In this document: piece by piece, positions 10,771-23,800 of the stretch
Position numbering within the stretch: the stretch's first letter is position 1
How the letters are laid out: each line of letters starts with the position of its first letter
Assembly (NCBI RefSeq): GCF_910592395.1
Contig: NC_088314.1
Location: 2,790,001 to 2,854,000, forward strand
Direction of reading: 5' to 3'
DNA from: Lineus longissimus
Lineage: Eukaryota > Nemertea > Pilidiophora > Heteronemertea > Lineidae
Length of the DNA: 64,000 bases
The notes under the pieces: model-generated
The model's database searches: none
Told to the model about the DNA's origin: nothing
What the model saw: only the letters and a program-made list of their open reading frames with translations
Position numbers and translations under genes: made by a program

Positions 10771-12119
10771 TCAAGCCTCAGGGAGTGGTGCATACTGACA
10801 GTCACTTTCCTGATACACACCAATAGGCTTGTTGAAGAACGAGTCGAATGAGTCATTGGCGAGGAATTGGAGGACCTCGGCGTCGTAGCTGGCCTTGAAT
10901 GAGACGGGGTCGCGGGCGAGGACGTACAGGTTGACGCGCTTACTGTCTGTGACGACGGAGTATTCATAGAGGCCATCACCGTTGACTGGGCCGAGTTTGG
11001 TGATCCAATCTGAAATGGTAAATCATTCTTTAGGGTTCCTTTCTTCTTTAGTTTTTGTTGCTTTGTGTAGAGACCCGACGAGTACCTGAAGAAGGAATCT
11101 CGAAAAACAGATGTACATGTACATGATAATACAACTCAAATCAAATCAACTAAGCCGTGGTGTTATTTCTATCGAAGTCAAGTCTGGGTCTTGTCTCATA
11201 CTTGCTACTTCTGTAGTACTTACATGATCCGGTGACTGGTACGCCAGCCAGTTGGAGATCAAGCTGTCCGACCTGATTGGTGTAGGTAGCGGTACCAGTG
11301 ATGTTGAAAAGCACTCCTGTGGCAGATTTCTTGCGACCAGCGTTCAGGACGGAGATGCCAGTGCCGTCAGCGAGGAGGCCGTCTGAAAAAATAAAAGAAG
11401 TGACCAAACCGTTTGAATCCCAGTTTCTCAAAATAGTGATGCCATGTCAGGAAGGTCATAACATTTCTTGTTTCATTTCAATACCGTTCCCCTCAAGTTG
11501 AACAAACATTGGGGAAAAATTACATATCGCATTTCATCATATTATGTGAAGACAACCGTTTTATATCTACTAGTACACTGTAGGCGAAATTTGATTACAA
11601 GGCGCAAAAACAACCACTGACTTAAACAGATTGGAACTGTGAGAACGTGCTCAGACTCTTTCAAACATTCCCATAGCTGCATGGAGTACCATGTTTTGGT
11701 CAGTACAGTAATGAAAATACAAATTTCTTGTTGATACTTACAGTCGGCGGTAACGCAGAATGCATTTCTTGTGAAGAGATACTGGGTGAGCAAGTTGCCG
11801 TAGATCTAAATGATATACAAAAAACACAAATATTATTTATTCAATACCTCGTTAATTCAATATAGTATATACATGTGGGCAGCGTCGGCCCCAATATTAT
11901 AAAAATTACGGAAAACAGGGCATTCAAATACTGGCCCCCCTACGAAAATTGAGACTGGAGAATGTTCGATTTTGATCTTACCTGGTACCACCTTCCCGCA
12001 TACTTGACGGGGTCGACCTCGCTGACGGTGACTGGAGGATCCTTGAAGAGACCGCCAAGAAAGCCGTAGCTTTGTCCGCACACGAGGCAGAGAAGGAGAA
12101 CAGAGATCAGGGTGCTCAT
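10771..12119 (-). CDS. Secreted lipocalin (apolipoprotein D / Blc-like), four exons
   Basis: Exons on the minus strand are 12119-11982, 11805-11742, 11382-11224 and 11009-10771. They total 600 nt, or 199 aa plus stop. Intron phases are 0, 1 and 1 and all are GT-AG. The signal peptide is MSTLISVLLLCLVCGQSYG. Lipocalin motif 1 follows as YAGRWYQIYGN (G42, W44). FCVTADY lies after the exon 2/3 joint, matching the conserved Cys-x-x-x-x-Tyr strand of ApoD. The second motif region reads YSVVTDSKRVNLYVLARDP. A second conserved Cys lies near the C-terminus (SDCQY). Lipocalins are eight-stranded barrels that bind small hydrophobic ligands such as lipids, pigments or odorants; the ligand here is unknown. 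A TATA box lies 85-91 nt upstream of the ATG and an AATAAA lies 70 nt after the stop. Confidence 0.92.
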
Positions 12120-12203
12120 CTTGGTTGCTGAGGTGAAATATGAAATCGAAAGAACTCTAGTCTTGTTTCAGGATCGGAATGACCCCGTTCTCCTTTTCGC
12201 TTC

Positions 12204-12210
12204 CTTTATA
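12204..12210 (-). promoter_or_regulatory. TATA box of the lipocalin gene
   Basis: The minus strand reads TATAAAG. Transcription would start near 12175, giving a 5' UTR of about 55 nt before the ATG at 12119. Strand and spacing are those of a core promoter. Confidence 0.55.
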
Positions 12211-13860
12211 CAAATTCGCTGCAAAATCAGCCTTTCAGTTTACCAAAATTACACCCTCCGATTCGAACTGATTATCTTGACGACATTGCCATTGGAGGAT
12301 GGCGTGAGAACGATGAATGGAAAAGCCAATTAGCACGTTTTTGGGGTATGATCGAAGCACGTTTTGAGCGGAAAGTCAATGTGATGAACATCCGACATTT
12401 TTCCCAGAGGTTTAAATACAAAAAGTGCGATAAAGAAGATTACCATGATAACGAATGATACTACGGAACTGAACTTGACGAACTCACTTCAAAACGATAA
12501 CCAGCAAAATTCTGACTTCTCTAAAATGTGCAGACCTTTGTTCATGTAATGGTATTGTAATCCTACATTGTAAATCCACCTGCTTTTTCGCAGCCAAAAT
12601 TTCGAAATTTACTTTCACACTCTTGTGCGTGTTGAAGAAGTGCCCAAGTCCTATTCTACGTTCCTCAGCTTCCTCTGCTGTTGGAGGCAATGTCCGATGC
12701 ACGAACGGGAGAACCTGGGAGGTGACACTAACATCAACAAACTGATTAATTTTAGAGAACCCATTTTATTTCAGTATAAAAAGGTGGAGAAATTCTATTT
12801 ACATTTGTCACATAACATACTATGGCATACATAACTGTTTCCTACATATATATTCTTATAGTACATTTCCCCTTTATATAACTTGGTACAGCGCTTTCAT
12901 CATCAAAAACAAAACAACTTTTAAGGCCATTCTGGGTTTATCGATAATATTCCTCCCAAAGTCATATTTTAGAGGATTTATACTTTTTTTTCATTTGAAT
13001 CTAAGTATACTATAATTGTATGGTAAATAACATTCCCATAGCAATGGTTTACAACTACTAATAACAAGGTATAATGTGCGCTATACAAGTTCCAATACAT
13101 GTATACGTTCCCCTAGACTGTGTCATGCCCTATGCGATCCCTCTTTCAAAGGATTTCGAAGCCTATATCCACAGAAGTGTTTCATGTCGCATATTATGCA
13201 CAACCCAACTGTTCATCGGCCTCGCGGCACGAATCGAAGAGACAGTGTGCATTACACCCGACGGATATGCTTTTGTCATTATGAAGAGAAGGCCTCTAGG
13301 GGACCTCCTACACCTGTGACCGAGTCTGCAAAATGCGTAAATACAATTTATCTGCGTCTCAAAGCCAATTTACGTAATCGCTATAATTTTCCTAAATCTT
13401 GAAAATTCACGGTAACGTAAATCGTGCAGTTAAAGCTACATCAATTGAAGGTGCTAGTGCAAAAAATGTCAAGTTCTATTTTTCCCATTTCAAGAAAATG
13501 GTCAAAACCGGACAGCCAAGTTTAATGCAATAATGCTCCTCCACTCTTGCTAATTGACCCCGGCGCCATGTTGACCTATATTGTATGCACAACAGCCCCA
13601 GTGCTTACTCTCATTGGTCACTCTCCTTTTGCACTGACGTCTTTAATTGGTGACGGAACTAAACACAAGCTCTACTTCGTGCATTGGTTGCATTGTCAGA
13701 AAAAAATCACTTACAATATCTGACAAAATAAGACTGCTATAGTTGCACCATATTATATCGATATAGTTGACGAGTTCCATAAACGCAGACGCTAAACAAT
13801 TGGGTATCGCTAAATAAACGCACCCTATCCTGTAACATCTTTTAGCACAGTCATGTGATG

Positions 13861-14061
13861 TGACGTCATCACATATTTCTTAATTTCTCCTAGAATGATT
13901 GCATGTCAGAAAGAGACGATTGGACCCAAAATTCCACGTGCATGTTTTGTATTACCCAGAGTCCGTAGCAACGCCTGAACCCTGTCCAAAGTATGATACT
14001 CTCGGCTCACCAATCTAAGAACAGCGAAACCGAAAAAACGGCAAGCTGGATCATGACGTCA
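13861..14061. promoter_or_regulatory. Pair of CRE-type TGACGTCA palindromes
   Basis: TGACGTCA occurs at 13861-13868, inside a larger imperfect palindrome with TGTGA / TCACA arms, and at 14054-14061. Both match the CREB/ATF consensus. They lie about 1.7-1.9 kb upstream of the lipocalin start. Function is inferred only from the consensus. Confidence 0.25.
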
Positions 14062-14318
14062 CTAGACAATTTGATGTCGCTATCCAAAGTCAACATTTTG
14101 AATGCATCGACTGAAAATTTGCATAACAACTCCCGTTTTATGGACATTCGGCAGAAACGGTCTTAGATTGGTAAAACTAAAGTATCAACAGGATCGTCCA
14201 TCATTATAATATTATGCGAACTCAAATAAATTAAACCCAACAGGCCTGTGGACGACTGCGACCAAACTGTAGCAACGCAAATCCGAGAACAATAGCTACA
14301 TGTTATACATTGACAGTC

Positions 14319-14357
14319 AGTCGTCATATCACTAGCATGCGATATGATATGACGACT
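14319..14357. repeat. Perfect 13-bp inverted repeat with 13-nt spacer
   Basis: AGTCGTCATATCA (14319-14331) is the exact reverse complement of the arm at 14345-14357. It lies about 320 bp past the stop codon of the minus-strand modular gene and could form an RNA or DNA hairpin. Confidence 0.8.
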
Positions 14358-14671
14358 ATATTCGTCATGGCGTTACTAGTCCACGGCGTATTTGATGTTT
14401 CCACTGGTCATAAGAATATAACCAGACCTTTATCCACAAGTTGATGCTGCGTCGGAGGATTCACGATTTACCATCATGCACACATATAGATGAATACTCA
14501 TCTCTGCAATTCAGCCAGTTCAAACCAATGGCACATTCATTTACACAAAGTTCTTCGTCTCGCCAATTACCTTATTTCATCCACCTAATGTTTTATTTGG
14601 TCCATGATGTGGACAAGAAAGAAGAAAGGCCACTGATGGTGTATTCGTCCCCAGGCCCGTCACTCGGAGAT

Positions 14672-14677
14672 TTTATT
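14672..14677 (-). terminator. Poly(A) signal directly after the stop codon of the modular gene
   Basis: The minus strand reads TAG-G-AATAAA, so the signal begins one base after the stop at 14679-14681. If used, the 3' UTR would be only about 20-40 nt. Confidence 0.5.
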
Positions 14678-14678
14678 C

Positions 14679-14842
14679 CTAGTAGCCATCACAATAGTCC
14701 CAGATGTCATCATTGTCATAGTCATACGTGGTGGCGCACCAAGCACCACTCCAGGTCTTTGGTATACACTCGTAGTACAGGGCACCACCATAGGAGAAGG
14801 GGAAGACGCAGGGTTCGCCCCCTGTTGTCAAGACTGGCTCCT
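14679..14842 (-). CDS. Modular gene exon 21: fibronectin type II domain 2 and stop
   Basis: 164 nt including the TAG stop. PCVFPFSYGGALYYEC, then AWCATTYDYDND and DYC, four Cys. It ends three residues after the last Cys, followed at once by AATAAA. Confidence 0.91.
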
Positions 14843-17800
14843 CTGCAAAAAGTAATGTGGTTTAATGAGTATGCACAGTGTTTGCTGTAGATTGGAGGAA
14901 AAATTACAAAATATTAGTAAAATTTTAAACCCCCCAATCCAAAGAGGATAATACAAAACTTGTTATAAAGATCCTAGACGAATCACTAAGCTAAGAACGA
15001 CGATTATGTTGAAATATAAGGTAATAAGGCATATGATACGTACTCTTAGGTTTGCAGAATCCCTTCTTGCCGTCATTATCAAAGTTACCAGTGGTTGAGC
15101 ACCATGGTCGGCTGTGATCATCGCCGTATGTGGTACAGTCATCATACTCATAGCCATCGTAGATGAAGGGGAAGACGCAGTTCTTGCCCTCGCCGGTACC
15201 GCCTGCTGTCTTTCGGTCGCTTGCTGCAAGAAGAGAACGCGTATGGAGAAGGTAATGGTAAAGCTAAGGTGAACAATATATTCAACGTACTAGATTAAAA
15301 GGGTATTGTAATGTTACACCATCAGGAAGAAGAAATCTAGGCATAAGTATCAAGGTATCACATGTTAAGATGGGAATGACGATATATCAACATCAAGGTA
15401 GAGAGATAGAAGTTTACAAAAACGCTTTAGAAACATATGACATGGCCTGTCACAAGGTTTTTTAATTACCTTGAACGGCAGCACTTGGGGCCTCTGTCGT
15501 AGTGGTAGTTGTAGTAGTTGGCGCCGCTGTTGTGGTAGTTGGTTCTTCCGGTGCCGCTGTTGTTGGTAGTTGAATCTGTGTGTACACCTTTCCGCCATCG
15601 CCTCGAACACATTTACATCTATCATACTGTGTGCCATCGGGGCCTTCACAGGGGAAGATGTCGGTGCCAACTGGATAGCATTGGCCGTCTGTGCTCTTGC
15701 AGTCTGGAACAGAGGGAGTAGGTTTCAAGGGATTAAATTCAAACGTACTCAGTACCGGTATGCACTTCAACGAAATCAATCAAATGGTACAAAAAGAAGC
15801 TGACAAACAACAAACTCAAACAAACGAAAGCAGCCTACCTGTCATAGCTGGCTCTAGCACGAACTGGTCAAATGATTTCGTACAGATGTACTCTGTGCAG
15901 TCCTTGGTGTACGTGTCATCAAGTGAAACAAAGGTACCGTCGATAGTCAAACAGCCGTAAAGAGAGTAGATTATACTGTTGTCGAAGTCGAGTTCACACT
16001 TGCAACCAGGGTACCGCTTGCCGGCTAAGACACATGGAAAGTTGACCGAGTCCATTGGCATGCAGTCTCCATCAGCGGTCTGGCAGCCTGAAAATCGAAA
16101 ATGATAAGTGTCATTTAACCTCCAAATCCACATTGCTTCATTGGCCGCCCTTCTCGATAAAAAGAGCGTACTACTACTTCACCAACACTTTGACATCACG
16201 GAATCGAAAGCTTATAGTTTGGTACCTTATATAATATTTATCAATAAGTTGGCCTCATCTACTTACGAACTTGTGCTTTAATGAATCCAAGGGCATTTCC
16301 TTGCTTTGAGCAGGAGTAGGTAGTACAGTTCACCTCCAGAGTCTCGCCCTCAGCCGCCTTGCGACCATCGCGAAGAACACACTCCGTGGGCTGAGCACTG
16401 TAGAGGATGGTTCCGTCAGTATCGGACTTGCACTGGCAGTTTGGCTGGCGGACTCCATTCATCAGACAGGGGAAGTTCTTAGAACCTACTGGAACACATG
16501 TGTTCTCGGCTGTCTTACACTCTGTTTGTGAAAAGAAATAGGTCTGTGAGTCTTGGCTAAGACCAGCATATGTGATCAAGACGAGATTGCCGCTTCATGT
16601 GGTTGCTGTTGATCTTTATCAAATTCCGAGCAGACTCGGTTAATATCACAACGACTCTGACAGGATCCTGGTGCTCGTCTTGCTCTGCCAATAAGCACCT
16701 GGTCTCAGCTTGTTGTGGACTAGGCACTCGAAAAAACGACCCGGACCACATTACTGCATTCAATTCAAATAAAATTGATATCCGACAAGTACACACTGGT
16801 TATAATGTGGGTTATCAGACGAAGGGCGTTAAGCACACAGAATCATTTCTCACTTTCTTTGCTTACTCGTCTGTTTGGACATTTCATTCCTGGTTTTGGT
16901 CAAAACATCTCTTCGATGTGATAACATTCATAATTCAGTTGGGAAAACGACTAGAAAGAGGTACAACATAAACTTCTACGTGAATGACTGTGTGGTAGGT
17001 ATATGGATGACAGTTCTCCACTCACTTCTGTGTGGATGACGGTGTAGAATATGAATGACGGTTCTGACAACTTGTATTGGCCACATGGCATTGGTTACCT
17101 TTGCTCTCAAACTCCAACGAGTAGCCTATATCAGACTTGGAGCACCTGTAGACTGCGCAGTCCAACGTAATGGTATCGCCGGTGGCCACATACCGCCCGT
17201 CAGTGATGACGCAACCGTCAACGAAGTATCTGATATTGTTTCCAGCGCCGGCTTCACAGCTGCAATGGTCTGTGGCTTTGCCGTTGATGTTACAAGTGAA
17301 GTCCTTCTCACCCACAGGAACGCACTCTCCATCGTATGTCATACATTCTACGAAGGAATGGAATAGAGGAGACAGTTAAAGATGCTGTCGTAGACGCATG
17401 GCATGTGCTTGAGCTTTTATGTCGATGAAGTGGTCATCTTTAGGTAAGCGTTGATGATGAGGTAGTGCATGTTTTAAAAAAAACATCTTACAAAAAGCAA
17501 ATGTGACCCAGCTGGTTTACTTGACTAGCACCGGCATGCCAATCGCTGCTAGTTAGTTGAAACATACCCCTCGTTTTTGACTCTATCAGTAAGCTTCCCA
17601 GGAACACCTTTCCAAACCCTGATTTACTACAGCACCGAGCTTAAACCACACTCTACGTTTACAGGCAACATGCTTAGTTATGCTAAGGTTATACCTCTGC
17701 CGTCGAGGTCTAAGCCATAGCCGCCTTCTTTCTGATTACACTTATACTGGGCGCAGTTGATAGTAATGGTGTCGCCAGTTGCCACGTATGTGCCGTTCTT

Positions 17801-20800
17801 CATGATGCAGCCATCCACGAAGTACTGGATGTTGCCCTCAAGGGTCTCACGGCACGAACAGTGCTCGACCGGCTGGCCATTGTTCTCGCATGTGAAGTCT
17901 TGGTGGCCGACCGGGACACATTGCTTATCAAAGGTTATACACTCTAGAAATGATAGACGGACAGATAGAGTTTCAGGGAAGTGTTACAAGAAGTCGCAGT
18001 CTGAGAAAGCAGACAAGAATTACAGAGGAAGGTTGTAAAAAGCATTAGAGTGTGGTTAGTGTCAAATGATGGCGTTACTTTAAAAAAATATCAATCAAAC
18101 TGTAAAAGGTAGACAGACGAGCGAATGTGCAAACATAGAAACAAAATGAAATAATTGAAGGGGAAATTCATCTTCGTAGATGCAATATATCGATATTGTT
18201 CATCTTGATTGACACGGCATCTTCCTCTTTTCGTAGATGCAAGAATCTCTACGAGAGGTCCACCAGTAGAGAAGAAGCTATAAGTCACCCCTCTGTTATT
18301 TGTTGTGTGGTGTATGGTCGTGCCACACGTTGCTATAGTTGTCTTCATGTTGGACCCACCGACATTGGAAGTTGAACTGGTCACTACACGTCTGTGGAAG
18401 TCGATCATTTCAACTCGAAATAAAGTGTGCTGACAAGACTGGAGGATTCTCCAAGCTATACGTACCTGATCGAACGTGCATCATCTTGAGTGTGCCAGCC
18501 TCACTCACGCATTTGTAATCTCTACAATTCTTCGTAATCGTTTCCCCGATCTTAGTCCTTTCCCCAGTCCCAAGGATGCACTCGGTCGGATTCGCAGAGT
18601 AGGTGAGTCTGCCATCCTGACCTAGGGCGCAGCTACAGCTGGGGTAGTTACTACCGCTGATCATGCACTCGAAGTCCTTACTCCCGGGAGGTACGCACGT
18701 GCCGTCAGCGGCTTTGCAGGCTGGGTGCAAGATGGACAGAGGTGGGATAGAATTTATGATAGCTTGAACCAAAACCAATTGATCAAAATGGAAAATAGAA
18801 CCTAAATTGTTTGTAAACCTAAAGATTCAAATAAAGGACAGCTTAGCTAAACCAATGGTGGATAACGTGGAGTGGTTAGGCATTGAAACACACAAACACC
18901 GTAACGAAATGAAAAAGATGAACGTATTCAGATGACGAAGTGATTGATCGTTAAGGTGATCACCTTGGAGGTTTGATCAGTCGTGTAGGGGGCCGGAGGA
19001 ACCTGGACCCAATACACTGATTCACCAGGACATTAACCGTTTTAGATGTCACATCTTGCCTGCTGAATTCAATTGTGTCAAGTTTATCTTAAATGACGTT
19101 CGAAATAGAAACGAGAAGAGAGGCGCAATTAGAAACGACGTCAGTAGTTGCTTTGAACGGCACCAAAAGTCGGTTAATCCTATATCTGATCTTCGACTAA
19201 CCAATCCCAACCCTAAAAAATCCTTACCAACTGAGACAGGTTTCATAATAAACCGTCCATTCTCCTCTGTACATTGATGCTCCGTACAGTCAAAGGTCAT
19301 TCTGGTACCAAGGGGCACCTTTTCTCCATTATGCCAGTCGCACGCCCCGGCCTTCTCTTCCATTTCCATGTACTTCAGCTCGCCATTCGCGTCAGGACCG
19401 CAAGTACATTTTGGGTAGCGAGTGCCCTCGATGATGCAGGGGAAACCAGTGGAACCAACTGGCACACAGGTGTCGTCAGCAGTCTTACATTCTGAATGAG
19501 ATACGGAGAAGTTAGTATGAAGCGCTGGCTTGGTAAAGCATGTGGCTTAGTTAGTGTCAGCAGAATCTACGGAAAATGACAGAGCAACTCGACCTCGTTG
19601 AGGATGAGTAGGGTAACTCCATAAGTCCATGGCAAACTCGACAGGACTTCCAGAGAAAACAACTAAATCTTGAGCTCTGAAAATATCGTAAGTATTTCTG
19701 TTGTTGGGATGTCCTCTTTAACGGTTTGGGGTGTTCATGGTTATACTCTGGATTGCTGAAATGCCTATTAAGACTTCAAGTCTAAAATCTTAACATAACA
19801 GTCTTTCTACTCACCAACTCCAGTTGGCTGCAGCATGTTTTTGCCTCCCTCCTTGGAACACTTGTGTGCTGTACAGTCCACCACGATAGAATCATCCAAG
19901 GGAACGAAGGTGCCATCCTCGGCCGTGCAGCCCTCAGGAATGATCGCAAGGCTTGCTTTCCCTCGGCTGTCTGCTTCACATTTACAGTTGGAATATTGCT
20001 TACCATTCACAACGCACTCGAAGTTAGCTGATCCGATTGGCAAACATCTCCCATTGGTTTCTTTGCAGTCTGAAAAAGGAAGTCATGACGAATTCGTGAT
20101 TATGATGAGTGTAGCCTTGGTTCATTCAAAGAGTAGAGACCCACGGACCTACAGCGGACGGACTACCACATCAGAAGTATACCACTATGACTAGGTTCTC
20201 CATTAGGATATGAAGATCTCTGGACTGAACCCCTCCCAAACCAGGCCGAAGAAAGAATACCTCGGTCTCACTTACTTTCTCTCACGGTATCAAACTTGAA
20301 AGCATCGCCGTCTCTGACACACTGGAAGTCAATACAGTCTATGGTCTTCCTGCCTCCCTCGGGTGTGATCATGCCATTCGCATCACTGCACCCGTTTTCC
20401 ATTTTCGCCACCGGCTTCTCCACCATATTGATGAGGTATCTTGGATAGCCGTCCAGGCCGAGGAGGCACTTGCAGCTGTCGTAGCGGACTCCATCGATGA
20501 TGCAGGCAAAGTCATTGGATCCAAGCCTCTCGCATCCTCCGTCTGCATTGATGCAGTCTGAAAGGGGAGAGCGATGACGAAATGACACTCTAAGTCTATC
20601 TACGTAGTGCATATGAAAGATACAATAGCCGAGTTGTACTTACTGAAGGCATCGGGGTAATACATTCATGGTTATTCAGTGACAGGTAGGTAGATGTAGA
20701 ATTTGGTAATAGCGAAGCATACAGCCTTCGAAGACAACTTGTTCTCAGCTTTAGTTGTGTTGGTTGCATGATCGTCTACATGAATGTTGTTAAACTACAT

Positions 20801-23800
20801 CCTGCTTGAAGTGAAAGGCCAAATACAATCGTTACGTGTACATTTTCATCATGGTAGAGGGTGATATTTGTGACTGTCATTATCCTGATAAAGATCAGAA
20901 AGAAACAACTGCAGCTATCAGAAGATCATGTAGGGAGCTACACAAAGACCAAAACGTTCTCTCGTGAACTGATCGTATAACGGCCACTTGTAGCTTTCTT
21001 TTCTAAGTTTTGTCTCTTCAAATTAGAGATATCTCTTCTTGGGACTGCCGAGTCATAAAATTGGAAGTGCAAATCAAGCAAGGCTTTGGTGCTGATGGAA
21101 GAATGCATAGAGCAAGCATGCAATTACAATCTGCACATCACATAATATCAAGAATTCATAAAGACTAGTCTTTATGAATTCTATGATAGTGATGAAACGG
21201 TATAGCCAAAGTGGTATGCCAAACAGTCTGGCCAACCAAGCAGATGGCAATCCATCACATAGCGCTATAAGCTTGGCTGGAGATGGCGCACGGCTTTCTC
21301 GTCTTCGCACAGATACTTGCACGTTATTTTGTCGTCAGTCACTTCTGTTGCACATTCTAACAAGTTACATGTTACCATTCTAATGCTCTTAGAAGCAAAC
21401 GCATAAGACGACCAGGAAGTTATCAAGCCAAACTAACATACTGCACTGTGCCACACCACAGGTTAGTATAATGTGAGAGAAAAGTTGATTCCAATCCGTG
21501 CATTTTGTTAGGATTCTATCTACGACTATGTTAAACTACGAACTGTGCATGTGGACTTCTCGAACTATAAAGTACACGGAGGTGGTTCCACCTACTCAAT
21601 TTCATTTATACTCTACACTGCATGGAATGATGAGTGGGTAACTCATGGTGTGTTCTCGCTGACTGACATTCTGCTTCCCCGTGAATCCTGATCCAAACAT
21701 TTCTTGATAATGTCATGTTATGAAGCTTGTTCTTGGCAGAATGAGGCGACTCAAAGCCACATCAAGATGTAACGACATCTCTAGTAGACGCAAGGCGAAA
21801 TTGTCACATTACGTCTTTGCCAAGTGTAATACATCATATCTAAATTTGTTGAGTCATGGATAAACCAACAGCACGGACAATTTCATTTTGGTCCCAAATA
21901 TAATCAAAACTCAAAAATCGTATAAACTATTTTGTAAGCTAGAAGCTGCAAGGATCCTCCTTGAAAAATGGAATTAGGCACGAAATAAAAAATCGCAGTT
22001 GGATGAAAATGCTGTTACATCAGAGGTATGGATTAGCAAGGAGAGGTTCGTTTATTAATTTCAAGCCATCTGCATGCAGCAAGAAGCATCACAAAAGCTT
22101 TTTAAAACGCATCACCAAAAGCGTGCCTATACTCTTTGACGTGATTCTCTTTACCTCGTCTCTGCGACTCTAGAGAGAATTCACCATTGGTTTCCAAACA
22201 TTTATATTCGGTGCAGTTATGAGTGAAGTCCTGCCCAGGGGCGACGAAGGTTCCGTCCTGCGCTTTGCAGCCGTTCAGGTAATACCGGATGCGGTCGTCC
22301 TCACTGACACAGGCGCAGTGTTGCTCCGGCATGCCTCTGACCAAACAAGGGAAGTCCTTGGTTCCTGGTGCGACGCAGTCATTGTCAAAGGTGATGCACT
22401 CTGCATTAATTGGAGGAAGACTTTGTCAAATACGGAATTCAGTCATGGCACAGACAGGTCGCGCTTTCTGATCGACGCCACTTAGAGAGTGAAATGGCAC
22501 TGGCAATGATTGGCGGGCTCTGTTGCCAAAGGAAGAATGATTGGCGAGAGGATAAAAGCAGGAAGCTCTCAACAGTTTTGACTTTAAAATTTACATTTCT
22601 TAATGTCGACGTTATAATTAGTTCTTAATACTGTATATTGTATTATATTTTTAGAAAACTGCCAATTATATCATCAGTTCCTCTTCAGAGCCTGATCTTC
22701 AAACTAACTTTCAATTTATTTTCTCTCGAATTGAGCAAATTCATTACCTGTTGTTTAAGACCTATGTTAAAGGATGGTTTTAATTTAACAGTAAAAGGGA
22801 ACATGTAGAGATGGTTTACAGTTAATAGATCCGCTTATCATTACAAAAGTCATTTTTGACACTATAAATTTGCTTCATTCATTTCACTTTGATAAATACG
22901 AGAGCTTAAAAAACAAAGATAATGATGATGAATATACATCACAGCAGCGCGGGGAAACATAGCAGCATAAAACTCGCAAGACGCCTTGCGCAACGCAACA
23001 TCAGCGGGTAGGCAATGGCGCACTTACACAGCGCAGTGACGGGGTTGGACGCACATAGAATGCAACAAGCACGGACGTTGCTACCAATTTTATGGACCAC
23101 TTAGATTTCGGGCAACAACGGCTGGTAGACTTCTTTCATCCGATCACCAATATGCACCAAGAGTGGTTAACTCTCCTAGTAATGTTATTTTCAATTAATT
23201 ATAAGATTATGACATGAATATCATAGTACAATACAAAGACAGGGACAATATGGTTACGAATTAAATCAAGAAATTCGGGATTGAGATTGACAAAACGAAA
23301 GACAGGGGTTAATACATGGAATGACGCAGAAAAATGGTTCTGATGAGAAATGAGAAGATCTAGAAAGTAAATGATGATAAAGTCACTTTCCCGAGCCCAG
23401 TATCTGTATATGACAAAACATATCAAAATCGCTGTGGTTCCTCCATTTTGATATGATTGTTACAAACATAATCACAAAAAAAAACACACCGACGCAAGTA
23501 CATGGAAATGTTACCATTTCACAAACTATGACCAACCGGGCTCAGGAAAATGAGACGAAAGGCCAACAATGGTCAAGTTCTCTCAACGGATTCTACCTTC
23601 TGATCTCCGCTTGAGTTGTCCGTTCTTCTCACACCTGTAAGTTGTGCAGACATCTTTGAATGAGCTCAAGATGTCGACCCTGCTACCATCAGGTGCGCGG
23701 CAACTAGTAGGCAAAGCTGTGTACTCAATCTCGTGATTTCGTCCCAGCTGGCACTTGCAGCGCTCCTGGCGGACACCGCCGATCTTACAAGCAAAGTCGG

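Larger units (their letters stand above)
12211..14678. other. Intergenic region between lipocalin promoter and the modular gene's 3' end
   Basis: No coding exon supported. It contains two full cAMP-response-element palindromes TGACGTCA (13861-13868 and 14054-14061) and a 13-bp inverted repeat at 14319-14357. The modular gene's 3' UTR or an alternative 3' end may extend into the upper part. Confidence 0.45.

Noticed and set aside
10519-10979. Plus- and minus-strand frames near the lipocalin C-terminal exon
   Set aside because: The minus frame is an out-of-phase shadow of exon 4; the plus frame lacks an ATG start and any domain.
14441-14890. 149-codon plus-strand frame over the 3' end of the modular gene
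   Set aside because: It is the antisense shadow of the second FN2 exon and its flanks.
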